DNA of 45,970 nucleotides. Source: Odoribacter sp. UBA944. GTDB lineage: Bacteria > Bacteroidota > Bacteroidia > Bacteroidales > Marinifilaceae. The stretch covers positions 1 to 45,970 of the forward strand of contig DBDA01000042.1 in the NCBI GenBank assembly GCA_002293375.1. Direction: 5' to 3'. The stretch's first letter is position 1, and each line of letters starts with the position of its first letter. The notes under the pieces are model-generated. The model was given only the letters and a program-made list of their open reading frames with translations. It was not told the DNA's origin and did no database searches. Positions 16,663 through 26,107 of this stretch are shown here, in pieces. The position numbers were made by a program, and so were the translations under genes.

Positions 16663-18696
16663 ATGATCCAATTTCTGCATCCTGCTTTTTTATGGGGGCT
16701 TCTCTTTCTAACTGTTCCCATTCTTCTGCACCTGTTCAGTTTTAAAAGGTATAAAAAGGTTTACTTCAGTAATTTCCGGTTCCTGGAGTCCCTGCAACAG
16801 GAAAAAAAGAACAGTTCCCGGTTGAAAAACCTCCTGCTGCTGTTGTTGCGCCTGTTGGTGATTGCCGCTGTTGTGGTCGTTTTTGCCGGCCCCTATCTTC
16901 CCGGCGGACCTATTATGACGGACACTGCCGGCGGGGAGCAACTCCGGGAGCGGATCCTCCTTTACGTGGATAATTCGTATTCAATGTCGAACACCGGCAG
17001 CCAGGGATCTTTGTTGGAAGAGGCTAAGAAACAGGCCTTTGATATGCTGTCGGCCTATCCGGCGGGGACGCTTTTCTCCCTGATCGATAATAACGGACCA
17101 ACCGCCAACCTGAACAGGGAGGAGTGCCAGATATTGCTGGGAGATATTCGGCTTACGGCTCGTTCCAAAACGCTTTCGGAGGTATTCCGGGAGGCGCGGG
17201 AGGTGGCCGGCGAACAAAAAGCCACCCTCTTCCTGTTGTCCGATTTTCAGCAATACGGTTGCGATTTTCAGCAGATCTTGAGGGATTCCCTGACCGAACC
17301 CGTGTTCTTTGTACTGGAAGCCGAAAACCGGAATAACCTGTACATCAAAGAGGTATCTTTTGAACAGGCGTTCCACCGGAAAGAGCGGAACGACCTGGCT
17401 CAGGTCACCCTGGGAAGCTCTTCCGCCAACGAATCGACCAACCTGCCCATTACCCTGACCGTCAACGGAAAAGTAAAGGGGTTGCAACAGGCCAACCTGT
17501 CGGCAACGGGCGAATCCGTTCTGGAGATCGGTTACCTGAACACCGAAGGCGGCTTCTGCAAAGGGGTGGCCGAGCTGAACGACCTGCCGGTCGTATTCGA
17601 CAACCGTTTCTACTTCAGCTACCGTGTCGACGATAAGACCAACGTCCTGTGTATCGATCAGGAGAAACGCCTCCCCTATTTCGGGAAACTCTTCTCCGAT
17701 ACAGCCGCTTACCGGATGGAGTACACCCATATCAACCAGACAGCCAACATCCGCTTTTCCGACTACCAATTGGTCATTTTAGACCGGATCAATACACTTT
17801 GGACCGGCCTGGAGAGTACGTTGGAAAATTACGTGCGGGAGGGAGGAAACCTGCTGGTGCTTCCGGGCCCTGCCAACGGCTTGAACGGATTTCTGGAAAA
17901 ACTGCGCGCCCCCCGGTTCGGGACAGCGGATACAAGCGCGGCGATCGCTTACATTGAACGGCAATCGGCACTGTTTAAGGAGGTATTTGAACCGGAAGAG
18001 GAGCACATTACGCTGCCGGGAGCCAAACGCTACTATCCGTTGCAAGCCCTCGGAAACGGAGAGAAACTGTTGGCCGGCAGAAAGGGAGAGGTGTTGCTGA
18101 CGGGTACACTGCTGGGAAAAGGGACGATCTATGTGTCGGCTTTCGATTTTGACACGGGAAACAGCGATCTGGTTTTCCACCCGCTTTTTGTTCCCCTGAT
18201 GATTAACATGGCTTCCAACGCCAACTCTGGGCTGAACCCCTCTTGGACGCTCTATTCCCGTACCCCTCTCCTGCTCGACCGCAAGGATATTCCGGAAAAC
18301 AGCCGGCTCCGGATCGTTTCCGGGGAACATAACCTGGAATTTATTGCCGAAACCCGGCAGGATGCAAGCGGAAACCTGGTATTGGTGAATGCGCATAACA
18401 TCCGGCAGGCCGGTTTGTACGATGTGTTGGCGGACGACCGGCTCGTCGATGTACTGGCCTGCAACTACGACCGGGCAGAATCGGAACTGCGGTACTGCGG
18501 TACGGACGAACTCCGGAAACAGTTCCCGAACGCCCGCGTGGAGAAGATCAAAACAGGCAGTTTAGAGCGCAATAGCCAGATCATCAAAGAGGTAGTACTG
18601 GAAGACACCAACCGCTATTTGGCCCGCTGGTTCCTCCTGTTGGCGGTAATCGCCCTGCTGGCGGAACAGTTTGTCTGGAGGAAAAAATTGAATTGA
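16663..18696 (+). CDS. BatA-domain membrane protein with vWA-like region
   Basis: Membrane protein of about 677 residues. The N-terminus (MIQFLHPAFLWGLLFLTVPILLHLF, in two helices with the following RLKNLLLLLLRLLVIAAVVVVF) is the BatA/aerotolerance-regulator N-terminal domain. A vWA-like segment follows, with ILLYVDNSYSMSN in the place of the MIDAS DxSxS motif. A final membrane helix (WFLLLAVIALLAEQFVW) ends the protein, so most of it faces the periplasm. Such proteins are common in Bacteroidetes and of uncertain function. The frame opens at a GTG at 16648; the ATG at 16663 is preferred because family members begin with M-x-F-L-x-P. Confidence 0.85.
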   Translation: MIQFLHPAFLWGLLFLTVPILLHLFSFKRYKKVYFSNFRFLESLQQEKKNSSRLKNLLLLLLRLLVIAAVVVVFAGPYLPGGPIMTDTAGGEQLRERILLYVDNSYSMSNTGSQGSLLEEAKKQAFDMLSAYPAGTLFSLIDNNGPTANLNREECQILLGDIRLTARSKTLSEVFREAREVAGEQKATLFLLSDFQQYGCDFQQILRDSLTEPVFFVLEAENRNNLYIKEVSFEQAFHRKERNDLAQVTLGSSSANESTNLPITLTVNGKVKGLQQANLSATGESVLEIGYLNTEGGFCKGVAELNDLPVVFDNRFYFSYRVDDKTNVLCIDQEKRLPYFGKLFSDTAAYRMEYTHINQTANIRFSDYQLVILDRINTLWTGLESTLENYVREGGNLLVLPGPANGLNGFLEKLRAPRFGTADTSAAIAYIERQSALFKEVFEPEEEHITLPGAKRYYPLQALGNGEKLLAGRKGEVLLTGTLLGKGTIYVSAFDFDTGNSDLVFHPLFVPLMINMASNANSGLNPSWTLYSRTPLLLDRKDIPENSRLRIVSGEHNLEFIAETRQDASGNLVLVNAHNIRQAGLYDVLADDRLVDVLACNYDRAESELRYCGTDELRKQFPNARVEKIKTGSLERNSQIIKEVVLEDTNRYLARWFLLLAVIALLAEQFVWRKKLN

Positions 18697-18752
18697 CCGA
18701 TTGACGGAGAGAAGCGACAAGATTACCTGAAAAAATAGAGATAAACGCCTTC

Positions 18753-20645
18753 ATGATCAGTTATCTGCAAATTGAAAACCTGAGCAAGCGGTTCGGTGAA
18801 CAGTTGTTGTTCGAGAAGATCTCTTTTGGGATCGGGAAACAGCAAAAAGTGGCGTTGATCGCAAAAAACGGGACCGGAAAATCAACCCTGCTGCAAATTA
18901 TTGCCGGAAAAACGACCCCGGATTCCGGAAGCGTTATTTTCCGGAACGGCGTCACCGTCGGCTATCTGGAACAGGACCCCCGTTTAAACGATGACAATAC
19001 GGTTTTCGACGAGGTTTTCGATTCGGAAAACCCGGTACTGGCGCTCCTGAAGCGATACGAACAGGCCGTCGCCCAAAACGATCTGCCGCTTCTGGAGGAG
19101 TTGATCTCGCAAATGGATGCCCGCCAGGCCTGGGATTACGAAAATACCGTCAAGCAGATCCTGTCGGAACTGAAAGTGGATCGGTACGACCAAAAGATCG
19201 CCTCACTCTCCGGCGGGCAGAAAAAAAGGGTCGGATTGGCCAAAGTGCTGATCACCAACCCGGAGTTCCTGATCCTGGACGAACCGACAAACCATTTGGA
19301 CATCGAGATGACCGAGTGGCTGGAGAGCTATCTGGAAAAATCGGGCTGTACCCTGCTGATGGTGACCCACGACCGCTATTTTCTGGACCGCATTTGTTCC
19401 CATATCATTGAGATCGATGATTTCGGGGTATATACCTACGACGGCAATTATTCGTACTACATCGAAAAGCGGGAAGAGCGGTTGGCCAGCCGGAACGCCG
19501 GCATCGAGAAGGCCCGGAACCTGCTCCGTACCGAACAGGAGTGGATGCGCCGGATGCCCCAGGCCCGCAGCCACAAAGCTAAATACCGCATCGACAATTA
19601 TTATAAACTCAAAGAGGAGGCTTCCCGGCGCACCGATCAGGCCAACATGGAGTTGGACATCCGGGGAAAACGGTTGGGGAAAAAGATTCTGGAGTTGGAC
19701 GGTATCTCTAAAAGCTACGGCGATCTGTGCCTGCTGCACGATTTCTCCTACCGGTTTGACCGGGGGGATAAAATCGGGATCGTCGGCAAAAACGGCGTGG
19801 GGAAGTCGACCTTTTTAGACATCATCACTCAACACATAACGCCCGACCGGGGGAGCATAGAGATCGGGGAAACAGTGGTGTATGGCTACTACCGGCAAGC
19901 GGGCATAACGTTCGGGGTGAACGACCGGGTCATCGACGTGGTGAAAGAGATCGCCGAACAGGTAGATCTCGGGAACGGTAAAATCCTCTCTGTGTCGCAG
20001 TTTTTGGAGTATTTCCTGTTTACGGACAAACAGCAGTACTCGCTGATCGGCAAATTGAGCGGGGGCGAACGGAGGCGGCTTTACCTGCTAACCGTTCTGA
20101 TGCAAAACCCGAATTTCCTGATCCTGGACGAGCCGACCAATGATTTGGACATTGCGACATTGCAGGTGCTGGAAGAGTACTTGCGGGGATTCCGGGGGTG
20201 CCTGCTGATTGTATCGCACGACCGCTTCTTTATGGACAAAGTGGCGGAGCACATCTTTGCTTTTGAAGGGGACGGACAGATCAAAGATTTTCCCGGAAAT
20301 TACACCTTGTATAAGAACCGCCGGGAAGAGGAGGCGGAGGTGCGTAAAAAGGAGGAGAAGAAAAAAAACGCGCCGGCCGGCGGTACCCAAACGCCGCCGT
20401 TGCGAGAGGTTCCTGCTTCCATCCGGAAGCGCAAAGTGAGCTTTAAGGAGCAGCAGGAACTGGCCCGGCTGGAAGAGGAACTGGAAGCATTGAACCGGGA
20501 AAAAGCCGAAATCGAAAACCTGCTGAGTTCGGGTACCCTGCCGCCGGAGGAGTTGCTCCGGAGATCGGAACGGATGGGCGTTTTGTTGGAAGAGATAGAC
20601 GCCAAAGAGATGCGTTGGCTGGAATTGAGCGACACCGGAGAGTAA
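18753..20645 (+). CDS. ABC-F family ATPase (Uup-like)
   Basis: Soluble protein of 630 residues with two ABC domains and no membrane segments. Domain 1: Walker A AKNGTGKST (37-45), signature LSGGQKKR, Walker B FLILDEPTNHLD. Domain 2: GKNGVGKST, LSGGERRR, FLILDEPTNDLD. The interdomain linker is basic (WMRRMPQARSHKAKYR), as in ABC-F ribosome-interacting proteins. After domain 2 come a Lys-rich stretch and a C-terminal coiled coil (about 570-625), the mark of Uup. ABC-F proteins act on the ribosome, and Uup-type members are linked to ribosome function and precise excision of transposons. It probably shares a transcript with tilS, 18 bases downstream. Confidence 0.9.
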   Translation: MISYLQIENLSKRFGEQLLFEKISFGIGKQQKVALIAKNGTGKSTLLQIIAGKTTPDSGSVIFRNGVTVGYLEQDPRLNDDNTVFDEVFDSENPVLALLKRYEQAVAQNDLPLLEELISQMDARQAWDYENTVKQILSELKVDRYDQKIASLSGGQKKRVGLAKVLITNPEFLILDEPTNHLDIEMTEWLESYLEKSGCTLLMVTHDRYFLDRICSHIIEIDDFGVYTYDGNYSYYIEKREERLASRNAGIEKARNLLRTEQEWMRRMPQARSHKAKYRIDNYYKLKEEASRRTDQANMELDIRGKRLGKKILELDGISKSYGDLCLLHDFSYRFDRGDKIGIVGKNGVGKSTFLDIITQHITPDRGSIEIGETVVYGYYRQAGITFGVNDRVIDVVKEIAEQVDLGNGKILSVSQFLEYFLFTDKQQYSLIGKLSGGERRRLYLLTVLMQNPNFLILDEPTNDLDIATLQVLEEYLRGFRGCLLIVSHDRFFMDKVAEHIFAFEGDGQIKDFPGNYTLYKNRREEEAEVRKKEEKKKNAPAGGTQTPPLREVPASIRKRKVSFKEQQELARLEEELEALNREKAEIENLLSSGTLPPEELLRRSERMGVLLEEIDAKEMRWLELSDTGE

Positions 20646-20663
20646 TCCCTTAACAGAACCGTT

Positions 20664-22013
20664 ATGCACACCATTGTCCGGAAGTTTTTAGAGCACCACC
20701 ACATCGACGAAACCGGCAGTTTTCTGGTCGCCGTCAGCGGAGGCGCGGATTCTATTGCCCTGTTGTACGCTTTTTACCGGCTGCATTTGGACAGTATGGC
20801 GCTGCACTGTAATTTCGGGTTGCGGGGAGCTGAATCCGACGGGGATGAGCAATTTGTCCGGGCGTTTTGCGAGCGGTACGGTATTCCGTTGCAAGTCCGC
20901 CGTTTCGATACGGCCGCCTACTCCGCCTCGCAGGGTATCAGCATTGAGATGGGGGCCCGGGAGTTGCGCTATAATTGGTTCCGGGAGGTACGGAACCGGG
21001 AACAGAAAGACTATATCGTTACCGGGCACCAGGCCGATGACCTGGCCGAAACCGTTCTGATTAACCTGTGCCGCGGTACAGGCATCCGGGGGCTTACCGG
21101 TATTCCCGAAATCAATGGGGAGATCATTCGTCCCCTATTAGGTGTGACACGGGAGGAGATCCTTGCGTACCTTGCCGGTTGCGGATTGGAATACCGAACA
21201 GACTCTACCAACGGATCGGATCTGTATATTCGCAACAAGATCCGGCATCGTATAATCCCTGCTTTCCGGGAGATCAATCCGGCGTTTCTGCAAACCGTTC
21301 GGGAAAATTGCGCCGTTCTGCGGGAGACAGAACTCGTTTACCGGATGGGAATGGAGCAATGGGAGAAAGAGGTGGTATCCCGGGAAGAGGGCGGCCTGCG
21401 CATCCACATCCAACGGTTGGCGGCGACTCCAACCCCTTTTTCGCTGTTGTTCGAGATCCTGCACCCGTTCGGGTTTTCCACTTCCCGGGTCCGGGAGGTT
21501 TGGAACAGCCGGACTTCCCAGGCCGGGAAGCAATTCCGTTCCGGTTCTTTTTTGCTGTTCCGGGAGCGGGGGTACTGGCACCTGTACAACAAGGCCGAGG
21601 TCCGGCAGACGCGGTTGGAGATCACTGGACCGGGAGATTACCTGTTGAACGGGCGGTGGTATCGCTTTGCAGTGGAGCAAGTGACGCCCGGTCTGCCTTT
21701 CCCGGCGGACAGAGGAGCAGCCTGTCTGGATGCGGATACGTTTTGCTTTCCGTTGACTGTGCGGAATTGGCAACCGGGTGACCGTTTTTGTCCGTTGGGT
21801 ATGCAGGGAAAACAGAAAAAACTGAGCGATTTTTTCGCCGACCTGAAGGTAAATAACCGACAAAAAAGAGAGATCCTGTTGCTGACGGACCGGGAAGGAC
21901 AGATCCTTTGGATAGTCGGCCTACGCCCCGATGAGCGTTTTAAAATTACATCCTCCACAACCCGCCTTCTTCGCATTACTCCGGTGTATTTATTTCAACA
22001 AGAGTCTGTTTAA
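20664..22013 (+). CDS. tilS: tRNA(Ile)-lysidine synthase TilS
   Basis: Adds lysine to C34 of the tRNA-Ile CAU anticodon, changing it to read AUA; essential in most bacteria. It has 449 residues. The PP-loop ATP pyrophosphatase motif is AVSGGADS (SGGxDS at 25-30). The lysidine-synthase signature ISIEMGARELRYNW and the substrate loop VTGHQADDLAETVLINLCRGTG are present. A C-terminal TilS domain (WQPGDRFCPLGMQGKQKKLSDFF) completes the enzyme. The last codons (QQESV) fall in the sequence AAGAGTCTGTTTAA, which recurs near 32370. It follows the ABC-F gene closely. Confidence 0.96.
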   Translation: MHTIVRKFLEHHHIDETGSFLVAVSGGADSIALLYAFYRLHLDSMALHCNFGLRGAESDGDEQFVRAFCERYGIPLQVRRFDTAAYSASQGISIEMGARELRYNWFREVRNREQKDYIVTGHQADDLAETVLINLCRGTGIRGLTGIPEINGEIIRPLLGVTREEILAYLAGCGLEYRTDSTNGSDLYIRNKIRHRIIPAFREINPAFLQTVRENCAVLRETELVYRMGMEQWEKEVVSREEGGLRIHIQRLAATPTPFSLLFEILHPFGFSTSRVREVWNSRTSQAGKQFRSGSFLLFRERGYWHLYNKAEVRQTRLEITGPGDYLLNGRWYRFAVEQVTPGLPFPADRGAACLDADTFCFPLTVRNWQPGDRFCPLGMQGKQKKLSDFFADLKVNNRQKREILLLTDREGQILWIVGLRPDERFKITSSTTRLLRITPVYLFQQESV

Positions 22014-22056
22014 AATTTTCCCACTGCCGTTCGGAGTGATTTTACCCCGAAATCTC

Positions 22057-22064
22057 TATCTTTG
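22057..22064 (+). promoter_or_regulatory. Candidate -7 box of the C1 peptidase gene
   Basis: TATCTTTG fits TAnnTTTG and lies 60 bases upstream of the peptidase ATG. No TTTG at the ideal -33 distance. Confidence 0.45.
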
Positions 22065-22124
22065 CAGAATTCACACAAATGACAAAAAATAGTACGTATA
22101 AATTAAATCTAAAACATGGTTACT

Positions 22125-23309
22125 ATGAAGAAAATCGCTTTGTTGACTTTGGCTGTGTGCCTGGGGTGGAGCCTCTCCGCACAAGAGGAAAAAAAGGGGT
22201 ATCAATTCACCGATATCAAACGGTTACCCGCCACTTCCGTTAAATCACAGGACCGGGCCGGGACTTGCTGGTCGTGGTCGACCATCTCCCTGCTGGAATC
22301 CGAAATGATCCGCCTGAAAAAAGATTCCGTTAGCCTGGCTCCGCTGTACGTGGTATGGAATACCTACGACGGAAAAGCCGAAAAATATGTACGTATGCAC
22401 GGCCACGTGAATTTTGGACAGGGGGGCGCCGCCGCCGATGTTACTTGGGCGATCAAGAATTACGGTATTGTTCCCTTAGCCGTATATGACGGTTTGAACT
22501 ACGGGGAAGATGTACACGTACACGGGGAGTTGGATGCAGTGCTGAAAGGGTATCTGGACGGTGTGGTCAACAACCCCAACAAAAAACTGAGTACCGCCTG
22601 GAGACGGGGATACGATGCAGTTTTAGACGCTTACCTGGGCGCTAAGCCGGAAAAATTCACCTGGAAAGGTAAAGAGTACTCTCCGATCTCTTTCTATAAA
22701 GAGGCTACAGGTTTGAACATGGACGATTACATCAGCCTGACCTCTTTTACGCACCGCCCGTTCTATACGGCTTTTGCCTTGGAGATCCCGGACAACTGGA
22801 TCGGAGAGGTGAGTTACAACCTCCCTATTGATGAATTGATGGATGTACTGGACAAGGCGATCGACAACGGATATAGCTTTGCCTGGGGTTCCGATGTGTC
22901 GGAAAGGGGATTCAGCCGGGACGGGATTGCTATTGTACCGACCACCGATGTGGCGGAGATGTCCGATTCCGAAATGTCCAAATGGGTAGCCCTGACCAAA
23001 AAAGAGCAGGAAGACCGGCTGTACCGGTTTGATCAGCCCGGCAAAGAGAAGGCCATCACCCAAGAGATGCGGCAGGAGGCGTTTGATAATTTCCAGACCA
23101 CCGACGACCACGGCATGCACGCCGTCGGGAAAGCGGTGGACCAGGCCGGTAACAAATATTTCATTGTGAAGAATTCCTGGGGGAATTACAGCAAATACGA
23201 TGGCTATCTGTATGCCTCCTACCCGTTCGTGGCGTATAAAACTACGACGGTCATGCTCCACAAGGATGCGCTGCCCAAAGAGTTGAAAAAGAAATTGGGC
23301 ATTCAATAA
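22125..23309 (+). CDS. Exported C1-family (bleomycin hydrolase-like) cysteine peptidase
   Basis: Papain-fold peptidase of about 394 residues with a signal peptide (MKKIALLTLAVCLGWSLSAQ). The catalytic triad is visible: Cys48 in DRAGTCWSW, His in DDHGMHAVG, and Asn in FIVKNSWGNY. The order and spacing (QDR-x-GTCW, then HGMHAVG, then KNSWG) fit peptidase C1B (bleomycin hydrolase/PepC). Cytosolic PepC forms hexamers; this one is exported and so probably acts on peptides in the periplasm or outside. The ATG at 22125 was preferred over the in-frame ATG at 22116 because it starts the signal peptide directly. A run of 100-odd Bacteroidetes-type residues between the Cys and His regions is not assigned. 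Confidence 0.88.
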   Translation: MKKIALLTLAVCLGWSLSAQEEKKGYQFTDIKRLPATSVKSQDRAGTCWSWSTISLLESEMIRLKKDSVSLAPLYVVWNTYDGKAEKYVRMHGHVNFGQGGAAADVTWAIKNYGIVPLAVYDGLNYGEDVHVHGELDAVLKGYLDGVVNNPNKKLSTAWRRGYDAVLDAYLGAKPEKFTWKGKEYSPISFYKEATGLNMDDYISLTSFTHRPFYTAFALEIPDNWIGEVSYNLPIDELMDVLDKAIDNGYSFAWGSDVSERGFSRDGIAIVPTTDVAEMSDSEMSKWVALTKKEQEDRLYRFDQPGKEKAITQEMRQEAFDNFQTTDDHGMHAVGKAVDQAGNKYFIVKNSWGNYSKYDGYLYASYPFVAYKTTTVMLHKDALPKELKKKLGIQ

Positions 23310-23320
23310 CTTGATAGCGT

Positions 23321-24517
23321 ATGAACCAAGCCATAGAAATCAGCAATAACATTTTCTGGATCGGGGCGAACGATCGCAGAACGCACATCTTTGAAAATTA
23401 TTGGCCGCTTCCCAAAGGGGTGGCCTACAACTCCTATGTAATCGTAGACGAAAAAGTAGCCGTGATTGACACCATTGAACGGAGCCGGTTGGATGATTAC
23501 ATTGAAAACCTGCAAGCCGTTCTGAACGGCAGGAAGGTAGATTACCTGATCATCAATCATATGGAACCGGATCACTCCAGCGCTATCAAAACCCTTTTGT
23601 GCCACTTTCCCGGCTTGACGCTTGTGGGAAATGCCAAAACATTTCCCATGCTGGAGAATTTTTACGGTGTGCATGAAAACCTGTTGGAGGTGCAGGAAGG
23701 AAGCACGTTGGATCTGGGCAAACGGAAATTGAATTTCTACATGGCTCCCATGCTGCACTGGCCGGAGACCATGGTAACCTGGGTTCCGGAGGAGGGCATT
23801 CTTTTCAGCGCAGATATTTTCGGGGCCTTCGGCACGTTGGACGGCGGGATTTTTGACGACCAGGTGGATCTGGATTATCTGGAAGAGGAGATCAGCCGGT
23901 ATTATTCGAATATTGTCGGGAAATACGGGGTTCCGGCCCAAACGGCGCTGAAAAAACTGGGCGGGCTCCCCATCCGGATGATCTGCGCTACACACGGCCC
24001 GATCTGGCGTACACACATCGCCGACATCATCGCCCGGTACGACAAATGGAGCAAATACGAAACGGATGAGGGGGTTGTTATTGCTTTTAGCAGCATGTAC
24101 GGACATACGGAAAAGATGGCCGATCTGATCGGACGTTTCCTGGCGGAAAAGGGCGTTAAAAAGATCCGGATCCACGATACCTCCAAAACCCATCCCTCTT
24201 ACATCATCAATGATATTTTCCGGTACAAAGGGGTGATCCTTGGCAGTTGTTCTTACAACGGGAATATCTTTCCGACCATGGAAACCCTGTTGAGCGAGTT
24301 GGAGCACATGGGTGTGAAAAACCATTTGATGGCTTTCTTTGCCAACAAGACCTGGGCGGGAGGCGCCTTGCCCCGGTTTACCCAGTTTGCCGATAAGATC
24401 AAGTGGGAGATTGTTGCTCCGCACGCTGACGCCTCCGGTTCTCCTGTAGAGAAAGACGTTGAAGCGTGCCGCAACATTGCCTGTGCAATGGCCGACCGAC
24501 TGCAGCAAAAGAGTTAA
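23321..24517 (+). CDS. Class A flavodiiron protein (FprA), oxygen/NO reductase
   Basis: Cytoplasmic protein of 398 residues that reduces O2 to water, or NO to N2O. The N-terminal beta-lactamase-like domain carries the diiron ligands: His80, Glu82, Asp84 and His85 in NHMEPDHSSA, then His in MLHWPETM, Asp in FSADIFGAFG and His in CATHGPIWR. The C-terminal flavodoxin domain (from about residue 255) begins VVIAFSSMYGHTEKMA and binds FMN. There is no rubredoxin or flavin-reductase extension, hence class A. It starts 11 bases after the C1 peptidase gene, and its end faces the nfnAB pair, so a ferredoxin- or NAD(P)H-fed electron supply nearby is plausible. Confidence 0.94.
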   Translation: MNQAIEISNNIFWIGANDRRTHIFENYWPLPKGVAYNSYVIVDEKVAVIDTIERSRLDDYIENLQAVLNGRKVDYLIINHMEPDHSSAIKTLLCHFPGLTLVGNAKTFPMLENFYGVHENLLEVQEGSTLDLGKRKLNFYMAPMLHWPETMVTWVPEEGILFSADIFGAFGTLDGGIFDDQVDLDYLEEEISRYYSNIVGKYGVPAQTALKKLGGLPIRMICATHGPIWRTHIADIIARYDKWSKYETDEGVVIAFSSMYGHTEKMADLIGRFLAEKGVKKIRIHDTSKTHPSYIINDIFRYKGVILGSCSYNGNIFPTMETLLSELEHMGVKNHLMAFFANKTWAGGALPRFTQFADKIKWEIVAPHADASGSPVEKDVEACRNIACAMADRLQQKS

Positions 24518-24615
24518 GGACGCTTCGGGGGATTGTTTGCTGAAGCTGCTTCGCTTTTACGCTTCATGCAAATCAATCCTCCTGCGCCGGTGAGTCGCTC
24601 TTACGCTTTGGGGAA

Positions 24616-26091
24616 TTAATTTTCCTTCGCTTGTGGGGTACAGAAGAGTTGGTCCATGTGGGCGGCGGCGCGGCGACCGTCCCCCATGGCCAATATGACA
24701 GTGGCGCCGCCCCGGACAATATCGCCGCCGGCAAACAGCCCGGATATATTGGACTCCATCGTTTCGTCGTTCACCACGATCGTTCCCCATTTGGATACAT
24801 CCAATCCTGCCACTGAGTGAGGAATGATCGGATTGGGGGAAACCCCCACAGCCACCACCACTACATCCGCATCTATCAGGTATTCGGAACCGGCCAAGGG
24901 GACCGGGCTTCTCCGACCGCTGGCATCCGGTTCTCCCAGTCCCATCTGTTGTACCCTTACCTGTTTCACCCTTCCCTGTTCGTCCATGAGGTATTCAACA
25001 GGATTGGTCAGGGTCAGAAATTCACACCCCTCTTCTTTGGCGTGTTTCACCTCTTCGATACGGGCCGGCATTTCCGCTTCGCTCCGGCGGTAAACGATCA
25101 CAGCCCGCTCCGCACCCAATCTTTTGGCTGTACGGACCGAATCCATGGCGGTATTTCCCCCACCGACCACTACTACCTGTTTCCCGTGGAAGACCGGTGT
25201 ATCTGCTTCCGGCCTGTCGGCTCCCATCAGATTGACCCGGGTCAGGTATTCGTTGGAGGAGAGTACGCCGTTGGCATTTTCGCCGGGGATACCCATAAAA
25301 CGGGGTAATCCGGCCCCGGAAGCCACGTAAAATCCCCGGAACCCTTCAGCTTTCAGGTCGTCGATGGTCTGGGTCATTCCTACAATAAAGTTGGGGACAA
25401 AAGTAACCCCCATCTTGCGCAGGTTTTCAATTTCAAAATCCACAATCCGGTTGGGCAGGCGGAATTCCGGGATGCCGTATTTCAGCACGCCGCCGATCTC
25501 GTGCAGTGCTTCGAATACGGTGACCTCGTACCCTTTTTTCACCATGTCCCCGGCAAACGAGAGCCCTGAAGGCCCCGAACCGACCACGGCGATCTTGATG
25601 CCGTTGGCAGGGGCTGTTTCCGGGATGCAGACCTCGCCGGATTCCCGTTCGCAGTCTGCTACAAAACGCTCCAGGTAACCAATTGCCACCGGCTCTTTTT
25701 TCAGTTTTTCGGTGTAAAAACAGCGCACCTCACACTGCTTTTCCTGCGGGCAAACCCGCCCACATACGGCAGGCAGAGCACTGGTGCGTTTCAACACGGC
25801 AGCAGCTTCCGCAAAAGCCTCCCGTTCGATGTTCTTGATAAAACCGGGGATGTCAATGTTGACCGGACATCCCTCCATACAGGTCGGCTGTGCGCAATCC
25901 ATGCACCTTTTGGCTTCCTGTTGTGCCATCCCGGCCGTCAGGCCGGTATTGACCTCCAGGCGCTGGCTTTTCACCCGTTCGGCCGGTTCCCGTTCCGGCA
26001 TTTTTACCCGCGGAATATCCGTTCTCTCTTTTCCTTTTACTGCTTCTCGGAGCTCTTTTCTCCATCCGGCATTTCTATCGCTTATTTCCAT
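24616..26091 (-). CDS. NfnB/SudA-type NADPH-dependent flavoprotein (glutamate synthase small-subunit-like)
   Basis: Iron-sulfur flavoprotein of about 491 residues. The N-terminal domain has the cysteines of a 4Fe-4S cluster region (RCMDCAQPTCMEGC, Cys63/66/71/75) and a second set (CGRVCPQEKQC). FAD is bound by VVGSGPSGLSFAGD and NADPH by VVVVGGGNTAMDSVRTA. This layout is shared by GltD, NfnB and SudA. Because the gene directly follows an NfnA/SudB-type small subunit and no gltB is present, a role in electron-bifurcating NADH-dependent reduced ferredoxin:NADP oxidoreductase (NfnAB), or in sulfide dehydrogenase, is more likely than glutamate synthesis. ATG 26091 was taken; the frame opens two codons earlier at TTG. 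Confidence 0.9.
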   Translation of the reverse strand: MEISDRNAGWRKELREAVKGKERTDIPRVKMPEREPAERVKSQRLEVNTGLTAGMAQQEAKRCMDCAQPTCMEGCPVNIDIPGFIKNIEREAFAEAAAVLKRTSALPAVCGRVCPQEKQCEVRCFYTEKLKKEPVAIGYLERFVADCERESGEVCIPETAPANGIKIAVVGSGPSGLSFAGDMVKKGYEVTVFEALHEIGGVLKYGIPEFRLPNRIVDFEIENLRKMGVTFVPNFIVGMTQTIDDLKAEGFRGFYVASGAGLPRFMGIPGENANGVLSSNEYLTRVNLMGADRPEADTPVFHGKQVVVVGGGNTAMDSVRTAKRLGAERAVIVYRRSEAEMPARIEEVKHAKEEGCEFLTLTNPVEYLMDEQGRVKQVRVQQMGLGEPDASGRRSPVPLAGSEYLIDADVVVVAVGVSPNPIIPHSVAGLDVSKWGTIVVNDETMESNISGLFAGGDIVRGGATVILAMGDGRRAAAHMDQLFCTPQAKEN

Positions 26092-26107
26092 AACCAATTG
26101 TGTGCTG

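Noticed and set aside
23303..24508. Long minus-strand open frame (401 codons) opposite the flavodiiron gene
   Set aside because: It lies wholly antisense to a gene with intact catalytic motifs, and its translation has no recognisable features; an artefact of codon usage.
24518..24615. Short repeated words such as TTTACGCTT and CTTACGCTT between the flavodiiron and nfnB-like genes
   Set aside because: Too short and irregular to support a repeat or terminator.
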